Source of the DNA: Anderseniella sp963700895
GTDB taxonomy: Bacteria > Pseudomonadota > Alphaproteobacteria > Rhizobiales > Aestuariivirgaceae
Reading direction: 5' to 3'
DNA: 64,000 nt
Assembly (NCBI GenBank): GCA_963700895.1
Contig: CAVOZI010000016.1
Location: 587,060-651,059, forward strand
In this document: in pieces, positions 35,890-43,582 of the stretch
Position numbering within the stretch: the stretch's first letter is position 1
How the letters are laid out: each line of letters opens with the position of its first letter
Notes under the pieces: model-generated
What the model saw: the letters and a program-made list of their open reading frames with translations, nothing else
Databases searched by the model: none
What the model was told of the DNA's origin: nothing
Program-made: the position numbers and the translations under genes

Positions 35890-36584
35890 CAGTCACCCGG
35901 AAGTCAGCCTTGGGCAATCAGCCAGCCTTCGAGCGCTATGCCGTCTACTTTGCACCGCGCAAGGGCACGGCGCTTGCTGCCCTTGGCGAGCGCTGGCTGG
36001 GACTGGACAGCCTGACCGGCGACAAGCAACCCATGCCCAGTCCCGGGGTCAGCGCGCCGCGCCGCTATGGTTTCCATGCAACCCTGAAAGCGCCCATGCG
36101 GCTTGCTCGCGGCATTGCCCTGCCAGACCTGCTGGACGAGGTATCGAAGCTTTCACACGTCCTGCATCCGGTGGAACTCGGGACGATGTCACCGCGCCGC
36201 CTGGGCTCGTTTCTTGCCCTTATGCCGAAGCGTGAAACCTATCCCTGCATTTCCAATCTTGCCTGGTCCTGCGTGCGTTCGCTGGACCATTTGCGCGCGC
36301 CCTTGAGTCCGGAAGACATTTCCCGCCGCGCCGGCCTGAGCGACTCCGAAATGCAGAATCTGCTGCAATGGGGATACCCCTACGTATCTGACCAGTTCCG
36401 CTTCCACATGACGCTGACTTCAAGCCTGCAAGAGGATGAGTTGCTGCGGGCCGGGAAGGCATTTCTCGACATTGCCGGCGACGCCCTCGACGAACCGGTA
36501 ATAGTGGATGCCCTCAGCGTTTTCGGCGATCCCGGCGCGCCGCAGACCTTCAGGCTGATCGAGCGTTTCGACCTGAAAGGTTGA
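35877..36584 (+). CDS. DUF1045 protein, 2H-phosphoesterase-like, phosphonate-linked
   Basis: A 235-residue protein of the DUF1045 family, found almost only with phosphonate genes. It carries two H-x-T motifs, FHATLKAP near residue 66 and FHMTLTSS near residue 178, the hallmark of 2H phosphoesterases that open cyclic phosphates. No phnP is present in the window, so this protein is a natural candidate for the step PhnP performs in E. coli (opening of ribosyl 1,2-cyclic phosphate). That role is inference. It overlaps phnE and its 3' end overlaps phnN on the other strand by 35 bases. Confidence 0.88.
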   Translation: MGDLAVTRKSALGNQPAFERYAVYFAPRKGTALAALGERWLGLDSLTGDKQPMPSPGVSAPRRYGFHATLKAPMRLARGIALPDLLDEVSKLSHVLHPVELGTMSPRRLGSFLALMPKRETYPCISNLAWSCVRSLDHLRAPLSPEDISRRAGLSDSEMQNLLQWGYPYVSDQFRFHMTLTSSLQEDELLRAGKAFLDIAGDALDEPVIVDALSVFGDPGAPQTFRLIERFDLKG

Positions 36585-37131
36585 GCAGCAGCGAGACGAG
36601 GCAGTCGATGGCATCTTGCGGTGCGCCGTTGTTCGGCACGTCGTGTACGGTCAGTCCGCTGTTCCAGCCAGCAACCGTCCGGGCCTGCCGTGAGGCAATT
36701 CCGTCTTCCGTCTCGCGACCTCTCGCTGCCAGCCTTGCAGCAATGATGTCTGGCTCCGCTGTCACTTCCAGCAACGCGAAATTCGGGAACTTGTCACTGG
36801 CGAACACGGCTGCTGCCCGTGAGATGTTGCAAACCACGGTGCATCCAGCCCCCAGGTCTTCGATCACCGAAGATGGCACGCCGTAGGCCAGTCCATGCGC
36901 CCGCCATGACAGGCAGAACGCGCCTTCCCGCTCGAGCTGATCGAACTGCTGTTCGGTGACCGCCTCATGATCTTCACCGCCGGCATCGGCCGGGCGGGTG
37001 ATGGTCCGGCGCACAAACACGATGTCTTCCAGCCCGGCCAGCGCCGTCCTTGCCCCTGACAGGACAGTATCCTTGCCGACGCCGCTGGCGCCGCATACGC
37101 CTGCAAAAAGGCCACTGGGGAAATCCGGCAT
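36550..37131 (-). CDS. phnN: Ribose 1,5-bisphosphate phosphokinase
   Basis: A 193-residue kinase that turns ribose 1,5-bisphosphate, an end product of C-P lyase, into PRPP. P-loop GVCGASGVGKDTVL near the N-terminus and the guanylate-kinase-like fold (VRRTITRPADAGGEDHEAVTEQQF) are characteristic. ATG 37131 overlaps the stop of the upstream HD gene as TGATG. Last gene of the C-P lyase operon. Confidence 0.93.
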   Translation of the reverse strand: MPDFPSGLFAGVCGASGVGKDTVLSGARTALAGLEDIVFVRRTITRPADAGGEDHEAVTEQQFDQLEREGAFCLSWRAHGLAYGVPSSVIEDLGAGCTVVCNISRAAAVFASDKFPNFALLEVTAEPDIIAARLAARGRETEDGIASRQARTVAGWNSGLTVHDVPNNGAPQDAIDCLVSLLLNLSGRNARSA

Positions 37132-37676
37132 CAAAACTTCAGGCTCTGCCGTACATAAATCATGAAGTGGTCAATGCCAGGCGTCACCTGCTCAGGATCC
37201 TTGGCCATGTCGTCCCATATCCGCAAGCGCACGGCAGCGCGGTGATGGGCATTGCTCTCGAAGGCCAGCACTTCTCCGGCCGACATCGGGCCGCCCTGCA
37301 GCTTCAGGGTATGAATGGATGCCGGCGATAGCTTGTCCATGTAGGTCTTGTCGATGGCGCAAAGATACCGCTTGGCATCAACATGCAGTTTGACAGGCTG
37401 CGTTACGGCATCTGCGAACCAGTCCGCCAGGAAGGCTTCGCCCAGGTCTTCATGGTAGAGATCCTCCTCGCGCTCCAGCGCAGCTTCGAACTCCGGGTCG
37501 AGCACGTGGCCCACATCGTGTAGCAGGCTGGCGGTGATAAGTTCGGGCGAAGCACCGTTCTGTTCCGCAAGTGCTGCACATTGCAGCGCATGCTGCGTCT
37601 GGGTGACGGCCTCGCCGCCATAAAGGGCCTTGCCGTTTCTGTCGAGCATCTCTGCTATGCGGTTCACGATGTCCAT
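37131..37676 (-). CDS. PhnZ/TmpB-like HD-domain oxygenase in phosphonate operon
   Basis: A 181-residue protein of the phosphonate-associated HD family. Residues line up with the mixed-valent diiron oxygenase PhnZ as I recall it: Tyr19, Glu22 and His29 (PhnZ 24, 27, 34), His53-Asp54 and His57 (58, 59, 62), His75 (80), and His98 near the expected His. So the diiron site and the Tyr/Glu lid both look preserved, arguing for oxidative C-P cleavage of an alpha-hydroxy phosphonate rather than phosphohydrolase activity. PhnZ-type enzymes normally work with an iron/2-oxoglutarate hydroxylase (PhnY or TmpA), which is absent here. Confidence 0.88.
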   Translation of the reverse strand: MDIVNRIAEMLDRNGKALYGGEAVTQTQHALQCAALAEQNGASPELITASLLHDVGHVLDPEFEAALEREEDLYHEDLGEAFLADWFADAVTQPVKLHVDAKRYLCAIDKTYMDKLSPASIHTLKLQGGPMSAGEVLAFESNAHHRAAVRLRIWDDMAKDPEQVTPGIDHFMIYVRQSLKF

Positions 37677-37698
37677 GCCTGGAGTCTCCTGGTCAGTT

Positions 37699-38841
37699 TC
37701 AAGCTATGCGCTCACCGCCGCGCCAGACTTCAACGATTGCAGGCAGGTCGGCGTTCATGCGGAAGCGGACAAGGTCAGCGCGCTTGCCAATGGCAATCTC
37801 GCCGCGGTCATCAAGTCCAACCTGCATCGCCGGATTTCGGGTCACCTTGGCGATGGCTTGCGGCAGGGAAATGTCGTCGCAGGTGCGCGCCAGCAGCGAG
37901 GCGCCATACAGCAGCGAGAACGGCACATAGTCACTCGACAGGATGTCGAGCAGGCCAAGCCCGGCAAGCTCGCGGGCTGACACATTACCCGAATGTGACT
38001 GCCCGCGTACGACGTTGGGCGCACCCATCAGCACCGCCAGGCCGGCATTGTGACTGGCGCGGGCCGCCTCGACGGTGGTCGGAAATTCCGCAACGACGAT
38101 ACCATCCTCGATGGCCTCCTCCACGTGCGCCTCGGTCGCGTCGTCATGACTGGCGATGGCAAGGCCACGGTCATGGGCGAGCCGAACCACGGTCTTGCGG
38201 TTGGCAGCGGCATACAGTTCGTGTTCGCGCCGCCGGCGAACGATGAAGCCTTCCATTTCCGTATCGGAATAACCGTACTTGCTCTTGTAGTAGGCATAAT
38301 AGGCGTCGAGCGATGCGAACTGGCGCTGGCCCGGCGTATGGTCCATGACCGACACCATTGCCGTGCGCGAATTGTCTATGACCGGCCCGATGTGGCTCAT
38401 GATGTCTTCGCAGGCGATTTCGCAACGCCAGTGAATGAAGTGGTCAGCCCGAAGCGCCTGCTCGCTGGCAAGCCTGCTGATGCTGTCTGCCATGGCGGTG
38501 ATGAGTTCGCTCTTGCGTGTCCCGGTCTCGGCATAGCCAACGGCCACCGCATCGAACACGGTGGTAATGCCGGCGGCGCACAGCTCCCGGTCATGATTGA
38601 GCACGGCGGCATCGACCGGCCAGTACGACTTCGGCCTCGGCATGATGTGCCGTTCCAGGTTGTCGGTATGCAACTCGACCAGGCCCGGAATCAGGAAATC
38701 GCCAGCGAAGTCCAGCGCCGCAGGATTGGATGATTGCGACGACGAGATATCCTTGATGGTGCCGCCGTCCACACAGATCGTGCCATTGATGATTTCATCG
38801 GGCAGGACAATCTGCGCGTTGGTGATGATGTGTTCAGACAT
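37699..38841 (-). CDS. phnM: C-P lyase pathway triphosphate diphosphohydrolase
   Basis: A 380-residue amidohydrolase-fold enzyme that releases pyrophosphate from the phosphonate ribosyl triphosphate made by PhnGHIL. The metal-site motif is LVELHTDNLERH; VMDHTPGQRQF and IASHDDATEAHVEEA supply further ligands, and the C-terminal RNPAMQVGLDDRGEIAIGKRADLV is the usual amidohydrolase closing strand. Start ATG 38841 overlaps phnL by 8 bases; an upstream open frame to 38943 is within phnL. Confidence 0.95.
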   Translation of the reverse strand: MSEHIITNAQIVLPDEIINGTICVDGGTIKDISSSQSSNPAALDFAGDFLIPGLVELHTDNLERHIMPRPKSYWPVDAAVLNHDRELCAAGITTVFDAVAVGYAETGTRKSELITAMADSISRLASEQALRADHFIHWRCEIACEDIMSHIGPVIDNSRTAMVSVMDHTPGQRQFASLDAYYAYYKSKYGYSDTEMEGFIVRRRREHELYAAANRKTVVRLAHDRGLAIASHDDATEAHVEEAIEDGIVVAEFPTTVEAARASHNAGLAVLMGAPNVVRGQSHSGNVSARELAGLGLLDILSSDYVPFSLLYGASLLARTCDDISLPQAIAKVTRNPAMQVGLDDRGEIAIGKRADLVRFRMNADLPAIVEVWRGGERIA

Positions 38842-39544
38842 CGGCGAATTCCTTTGCTCGGGCAAGCTGGATGTCGCGGGCGCCAAGCGCCTTGCGGTCT
38901 GCAGGGTCGTGAAAGATGCCGAGTACGGCAGTGCCCCCGTCACGGAGGGAGGCGATCAGGTCCAGCACCGTCTGGCGGTTGGCAGGATCGAGCGACGCAG
39001 TCGGTTCATCGAACAGCATCAATGGCCGCGGCGCGGCGACGGCACGCGCAATGTTGACGCGCTGCTGCTCACCGCCGGAGAAGGTCAACGGAGACAGCGA
39101 CATGAGCCGGTCCGGAATGCGCAGCATGGTCAGCAGTTCGCGCGCCCGCTCCATCGCCGCAGCTCTTTCCATGCCCATCTCAATGGCCGGATCAGCCACG
39201 ATCTCGTTCGCCGGCACGCGCGGGATGACCCGCAGGAACTGTGACACGTAGCCGATGGTGTTGGCGCGCAGGGCCGAGATCACCCGTGGCGGAGCGGTTG
39301 CAATGTCGGTCTCGATCCCTTCATGACGCAGGACGATGCTGCCGCCATTGGCCCGGTAGGTGCCGTAGATGGCCTTGAGCAGCGAGCTCTTGCCCGCACC
39401 CGACGGCCCGGTCAGGGCGGCGATCTCGCCCGCATTCACATCGAGGTCGATACCGGTCAGCACGTCGAGCACCGTACCGTTCTGGTGATGCAACACGAAG
39501 CGTTTGGAAAGTTGGCGAACGCTGAGAACCGGTTCCGGGATCAT
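38834..39544 (-). CDS. phnL: C-P lyase ABC-type ATPase PhnL
   Basis: A 236-residue ATPase with Walker A GPSGAGKSS, signature LTFSGGEQQRVN and Walker B MLFDEPTASLD. PhnL is needed for coupling of phosphonate to ATP with PhnGHI and is not a transporter subunit. Position between phnK and phnM and the VSQFLRVIPRVPANEIV stretch are diagnostic. Confidence 0.94.
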   Translation of the reverse strand: MIPEPVLSVRQLSKRFVLHHQNGTVLDVLTGIDLDVNAGEIAALTGPSGAGKSSLLKAIYGTYRANGGSIVLRHEGIETDIATAPPRVISALRANTIGYVSQFLRVIPRVPANEIVADPAIEMGMERAAAMERARELLTMLRIPDRLMSLSPLTFSGGEQQRVNIARAVAAPRPLMLFDEPTASLDPANRQTVLDLIASLRDGGTAVLGIFHDPADRKALGARDIQLARAKEFADV

Positions 39545-39548
39545 TGTG

Positions 39549-40319
39549 CTACACCTGCAGAACCGACGAGACGAGAAGCTGCGAGTATGCTGCTTGCGGA
39601 TCTTCCAGCACCTGGTCCGTCAGGCCCTGCTCGATCACCTGGCCATGGCGCATCACCATCAGCCGTGTCGACAACAGCCGCGCCACGGCGAGGTCATGGG
39701 TGACGATGATGGCAGACAGCCCAAGGTCGCGCACAAGCCCGCGTATCAGATCAAGCAGGCGTGCCTGCACCGAGACATCCAGCCCCCCGGTCGGCTCGTC
39801 CATGAAGACGAGCTTCGGGCCAGTGACCAGGTTGCGTGCGATTTGCAGGCGCTGCTGCATGCCGCCTGAAAAGGTGCGCGGCAGGTCGTCGATGCGAGCC
39901 GGGTCGATCTCCACCGCTTCAAGCCACTTCAGCGCCTCGGCGCGAATGTTGCCATAGTGGCGCCAGTTGTTGGCCATCAGCCGTTCGCCGATATTGGCGC
40001 CGGCGGACACGTTCATGCGCAAGCCATCGCGCGGGTGCTGGTGCACGAAGGCCCAGTCGGTGCGCTGGAGCCGGCGCAACTCCGGCTCTGCAAGCCGGTG
40101 GACGGCAATATCCGTCTCGCCGTCATTGTAGCTGATCTCGCCGGCGTCCGCCTCGATCAGGCCGGCAATCGAGCGCAACAGCGTTGTCTTGCCGGAACCG
40201 CTCTCGCCGACGATCCCCAGCACCTCGCCGGGCCACAGGTCGAAGGATATGCCGTCGCAGGCCACGGTCTGGCCGAACCGCTTGTCGAGTTCCGAAACTG
40301 TCAGCAGCGGCGCGGTCAT
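39549..40319 (-). CDS. phnK: C-P lyase ABC-type ATPase PhnK
   Basis: A 256-residue ATPase that docks on the PhnGHIJ core. Walker A GESGSGKTT, signature RTFSGGMQQRLQIAR and Walker B LVFMDEPTGGLDVSVQ, the last shared with oligopeptide-type ATPases as is usual for PhnK. ATG 40319 overlaps the phnJ stop as ATGA. No permease partners exist in this operon, in agreement with a role in the lyase complex. Confidence 0.94.
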   Translation of the reverse strand: MTAPLLTVSELDKRFGQTVACDGISFDLWPGEVLGIVGESGSGKTTLLRSIAGLIEADAGEISYNDGETDIAVHRLAEPELRRLQRTDWAFVHQHPRDGLRMNVSAGANIGERLMANNWRHYGNIRAEALKWLEAVEIDPARIDDLPRTFSGGMQQRLQIARNLVTGPKLVFMDEPTGGLDVSVQARLLDLIRGLVRDLGLSAIIVTHDLAVARLLSTRLMVMRHGQVIEQGLTDQVLEDPQAAYSQLLVSSVLQV

Positions 40320-41188
40320 TCGGCGGCCTCGCTGCTGGTCTGCTGGCGTGTGGCGCAATGATCGGTATCGGAGCAGACAAAAATGCGCCCGCCCTGGTCA
40401 TCGGTGATGACCTCGTCAAGGTAGGTGTCGTCCGCCCCGCACAGCTCGCAAGACTGTTCCCACTGCTGCACCTCGAATGGATGGTCCTCGAAGTCGAGGC
40501 TCACCACTGAGGTGTAGGGCGGCAGCGCGTAGATGCGCTTCTCGCGGCCCGCACCGAACAGCTGCAGCGCCGGGCAGTTGTCCATCTTCGGGTTGTCGAA
40601 CTTCGGCGTCGGAGACGGGTCCATCACATAGCGGCCCTCGACCTTCACCGGGTAGGCGTACGTGGTGGCGATGTGACCGTGCTGCGAGATGTCCTCGTAC
40701 AGCTTCACATGCATCAGGCCGTAGTCTTCAAAGGCATGCATCTTGCGGGTTTCGGTCTCGCGCGGCTCAAGGAAGCGCAAGGGTTCCGGGATCGGCACCT
40801 GGTAGACGAGGATCTGGTCCTCGGTGAGCTTGCGCTCGGGTATGCGATGCCGGGTCTGGATGACCGTCGCCTCGGCGGTGGAGTCGGTCGTGGCAACGCC
40901 CGCCGTACGGCGGAAGAAGCGGCGGATGGATACGGCGTTGGTGGTGTCGTCAGCACCCTGGTCGATGACCTTGAGCACGTCTTCGGGCGTCAGCACGCTG
41001 GCCGTTACCTGCACCCCGCCCGTTCCCCAGCCATAGGGCATGGGCATTTCTCGGCTGGCGAAGGGCACCTGGTAGCCGGGAATGGCCACCGCCTTGAGCA
41101 GTGCCCGGCGGATCATCTTCTTGGTCTGCTCGTTCAGGTAGGCGAAGTTGTAGCCCGGGTCCTGCGAACTGGCGGGTTCGATGGTCAT
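40316..41188 (-). CDS. phnJ: C-P lyase catalytic subunit (radical SAM)
   Basis: The 290-residue enzyme that breaks the carbon-phosphorus bond by radical chemistry. Four Cys are at 247, 250, 272 and 278 (CELC and CSDTDHC), the same spacing as the iron-sulfur and catalytic Cys of E. coli PhnJ (241, 244, 266, 272). The conserved NFAYLNEQTKKMIRRALLKA start and MPMPYGWGTGGVQVT are also present. It overlaps both neighbours by 4 bases. Confidence 0.97.
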   Translation of the reverse strand: MTIEPASSQDPGYNFAYLNEQTKKMIRRALLKAVAIPGYQVPFASREMPMPYGWGTGGVQVTASVLTPEDVLKVIDQGADDTTNAVSIRRFFRRTAGVATTDSTAEATVIQTRHRIPERKLTEDQILVYQVPIPEPLRFLEPRETETRKMHAFEDYGLMHVKLYEDISQHGHIATTYAYPVKVEGRYVMDPSPTPKFDNPKMDNCPALQLFGAGREKRIYALPPYTSVVSLDFEDHPFEVQQWEQSCELCGADDTYLDEVITDDQGGRIFVCSDTDHCATRQQTSSEAAE

Positions 41189-42285
41189 TCCGCCGCCTCC
41201 TGCGTTCGCGCCTGCTGGTACTCGCGGCGCATGCGCCGGACGAGGTCCAGTTCAGACTGGAAATCCACATAGTGGGGCAGCTTCAGGTGCTCGACGAATC
41301 CGGTCGCCTGGACATTGTCGCAATGGGCAAGCACGAATTCCTCGTCCTGTGCAGGCGCCACGCGGTCTTCGCCCAGCTCGCCCGCACGCAGGGCGCGGTC
41401 CACCAGCGCCATCGCCATTGCCTTGCGTTCGCAGTGGCCGAAAGCGATGCCATACCCGCTGGTGAACTGGGGTGGCACCTTCTTCGAGCCCTTGAACTGG
41501 TTCACCATCTCGCACTCGGTCACCTCGATCTCGCCAATCGCGATGGCGAAGCCGAGTTCTTCGGGCACGAACTCGACCGCCACGGTGCCGACACGGATTT
41601 CGCCGGCGAACGGGTGATTGCGGGCATAGCCACGCTGGGTGGAATAGCCGAGCGCCAGCAGGAAACCCTCGTCGCCGCGCGCCAGCGTTTGCAGCCGCAG
41701 GTCGCGCGATGCGGGATACGAGATGGGGTCACGGGTGATGTCGCCCGGCTCGACAGCGTCACCAGCCTGGCTTGCGTCCGAAGGCGGCTCCATGAGGCCC
41801 TCCGCCCCGAGCAAGCCCAGCACATGCGGGGCTTTCTCCTCGCTTGCCTGCGCCGTTGCGACAGGCTCCGGTTCGAAGTCCTGTTCCAGGTCGAGGTCCA
41901 ACAGGCGATGCGTGTAGTCGAAGGTGGGGCCCAGAACCTGTCCGCCTGGCAGGTCCTTGTAGGTGGCGGAAATGCGCCGGCGGATGTCCATGGCGCCGGT
42001 ATCCACCGGCTCGCTGTAGCCGAACCTCGCGAGCGTGGTCCGGCTGGCGCGCACCAGGAAGACCGCCTCGATCATGTCGCCACGCGCCTGCTTGATGGCC
42101 AGTGCTGCGAGGTTCCGGTCATAGAGCGAGCCCTCGGTCATGACCCGGTCCACGGCCAGGGTTAGCTGTTCGGCTATCTGGCGCGTCTCGATCTCGGGCA
42201 CGGACGTGTCGCCGCGGCGCTTCTCGGCCAGCAGCCGGTGCGCGTTGTCGATTGCCTTTTCGCCACCCTTGACTGCTACGTACAT
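41185..42285 (-). CDS. phnI: C-P lyase core subunit PhnI (nucleosidase)
   Basis: A 366-residue subunit that, with PhnG, PhnH and PhnL, exchanges the adenine of ATP for phosphonate. The start MYVAVKGGEKAIDNAHRLLA is strongly conserved, as is EMVNQFKGSKKVPPQFTSGYG later. ATG 42285 is used; the open frame to 42435 lies inside phnH. Overlaps phnJ by 4 and phnH by 10 bases. Confidence 0.96.
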   Translation of the reverse strand: MYVAVKGGEKAIDNAHRLLAEKRRGDTSVPEIETRQIAEQLTLAVDRVMTEGSLYDRNLAALAIKQARGDMIEAVFLVRASRTTLARFGYSEPVDTGAMDIRRRISATYKDLPGGQVLGPTFDYTHRLLDLDLEQDFEPEPVATAQASEEKAPHVLGLLGAEGLMEPPSDASQAGDAVEPGDITRDPISYPASRDLRLQTLARGDEGFLLALGYSTQRGYARNHPFAGEIRVGTVAVEFVPEELGFAIAIGEIEVTECEMVNQFKGSKKVPPQFTSGYGIAFGHCERKAMAMALVDRALRAGELGEDRVAPAQDEEFVLAHCDNVQATGFVEHLKLPHYVDFQSELDLVRRMRREYQQARTQEAAE

Positions 42286-42881
42286 GAGGACTGCTCCAGG
42301 ACGCGCGTCGTGCGCGGCAGCGCAGCCACGGCATCGCCACTGGTGAAGATCACGTCGACTCCAAGCGGGAAAGAGACGTTGTTGCCGCGCCACCAGCTCC
42401 AGAATTCCGGCTCCAGGCCGTCCACGCCCAGCCACGCCGATCCCTTGATGCCGGGGCCTGCCAATCGCAAGCTTGTCCCGCTGCCGAAGCCCGGAACCTG
42501 GATCACGGCGGTGGCGGACCGGTCAGGATAGTCTGGTGTGCCCGTCTTCAGCGCCTGCAACTGCCCGGCATCCGGACATTTGGCGAAGAAGGCAAAGTCA
42601 GCAATGCGGACGTCGGCGGTTACTGGTGAGTTGCAGTGAAAGGCGAGGTAATCGCGGGTCGCGGCATCGAATGTAGGCTCCAGCCAGACCGCTGTTTCGT
42701 GATCGCACAAGGTGAGTGCGATCATGGCAGAAACCGGGTTGAAGCCGTCGACCTGTTGCAGCGTCACTGGCGTGTTGACCACCTTGCCGGGTCGCGACAT
42801 GGCATTGAGTATGGCTCTGAAACAGAGTGCCGCTTGCCTTGGAGGGCTTTCGAACCCGGGAGACACAACGTGCAGCGTCAT
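42276..42881 (-). CDS. phnH: C-P lyase core subunit PhnH
   Basis: A 201-residue subunit of the PhnGHIJ core with the PhnH start (PGFESPPRQAALCFRAILNA followed by MSRPGKV) and PGIKGSAWLGVDGL near the C-terminus. Structural role in the complex; PhnH has a PLP-transferase-like fold without cofactor. ATG 42881 overlaps the phnG stop as TGATG. Confidence 0.95.
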   Translation of the reverse strand: MTLHVVSPGFESPPRQAALCFRAILNAMSRPGKVVNTPVTLQQVDGFNPVSAMIALTLCDHETAVWLEPTFDAATRDYLAFHCNSPVTADVRIADFAFFAKCPDAGQLQALKTGTPDYPDRSATAVIQVPGFGSGTSLRLAGPGIKGSAWLGVDGLEPEFWSWWRGNNVSFPLGVDVIFTSGDAVAALPRTTRVLEQSSCT

Positions 42882-43318
42882 CAGTCTTCTCCCCTGACCA
42901 TGGTGAAAAAGTCGACCTTCGTCGCCGCCGTCTTTGCCCGCTCCTGCTGCGCGCGGTCACTGGCCTGCCCGGCAAGCGGCGCGATGACCTCTTCCATGAG
43001 GGCGTCGCGGACCGTGTCGTCCTGCAACAAGGCGTCGATCTCGGCGGCCGCGCGGGCGTGGAGGTGGTTGCGGCCCAGAATGTAGGCGTGGCCGGTATGA
43101 CCGGTTACGGAGACCACCGCACAACGCGTCACCGTTGCCTCTCCCATGTTGAACGGATTGCCGGTTCCACCGGCGCGGGCGCGAACCATGACGAGGCCGG
43201 TTTCAGGTGCGCGCAGCACGCTGAAGTGCGGCTTGCCGGGCCGGTCGCGCCATAATGCTTCCAGCGCCGGCCAGGGCGCCTTGGCCAGTACTGACATCCA
43301 TTTCTTGCGGTCGGTCAT
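42881..43318 (-). CDS. phnG: C-P lyase core subunit PhnG
   Basis: A 145-residue subunit, first gene of the operon phnGHIJKLM-HD-phnN, all genes overlapping or nearly so. PhnG hallmarks include MVRARAGGTGNPFNMGEATV and TGHAYILGRN. Transcription should begin in the 264-base gap shared with the divergent acyltransferase gene, where Pho-box-like repeats are found on this strand. No phnF regulator gene is adjacent. Confidence 0.94.
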   Translation of the reverse strand: MTDRKKWMSVLAKAPWPALEALWRDRPGKPHFSVLRAPETGLVMVRARAGGTGNPFNMGEATVTRCAVVSVTGHTGHAYILGRNHLHARAAAEIDALLQDDTVRDALMEEVIAPLAGQASDRAQQERAKTAATKVDFFTMVRGED

Positions 43319-43375
43319 GAAGCTTCAAGGACAGCGTTGGGACTCGCTCGGTCGCTTGGATGTGCACCCGCTGCA

Positions 43376-43415
43376 TGACAATTGCGCAACGGAACTGCGA
43401 CGGAGATGTTGCAGT
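43376..43415 (-). promoter_or_regulatory. Candidate Pho-box array upstream of the C-P lyase operon
   Basis: On the minus strand heptamers at 11-base steps: CTGCAAC (43409-43415), CCGTCGC (43398-43404), CCGTTGC (43387-43393) and TTGTCAT (43376-43382). The last matches CTGTCAT at six of seven; the rest keep the C..G core. The array ends 58 bases before the phnG start. Confidence 0.5.
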
Positions 43416-43473
43416 TGCCTGAGGCAGCCGATCACCAAACCGGCTGCTCCGGACCGCTGATGGCCAAGGCAAC

Positions 43474-43535
43474 CTGTCACAGCCCCGCCATACAGCCGCA
43501 ACACGCCTGTCACGCGTCCGCATCATCACTGTCGT
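43474..43535 (+). promoter_or_regulatory. Six-unit Pho-box-like array upstream of the acyltransferase gene
   Basis: Six heptamers in perfect 11-base register on the plus strand: CTGTCAC (43474), CCGCCAT (43485), CCGCAAC (43496), CTGTCAC (43507), CCGCATC (43518) and CTGTCGT (43529). Two are perfect half-sites (CTGTCAY). It lies 48 to 109 bases before ATG 43583. The regular spacing equals one PhoB monomer per helical turn. Confidence 0.6.
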
Positions 43536-43582
43536 GCAGAGTGCCGGATTCGGCCGGTCCATATTGTGGAGATCATCGCACG

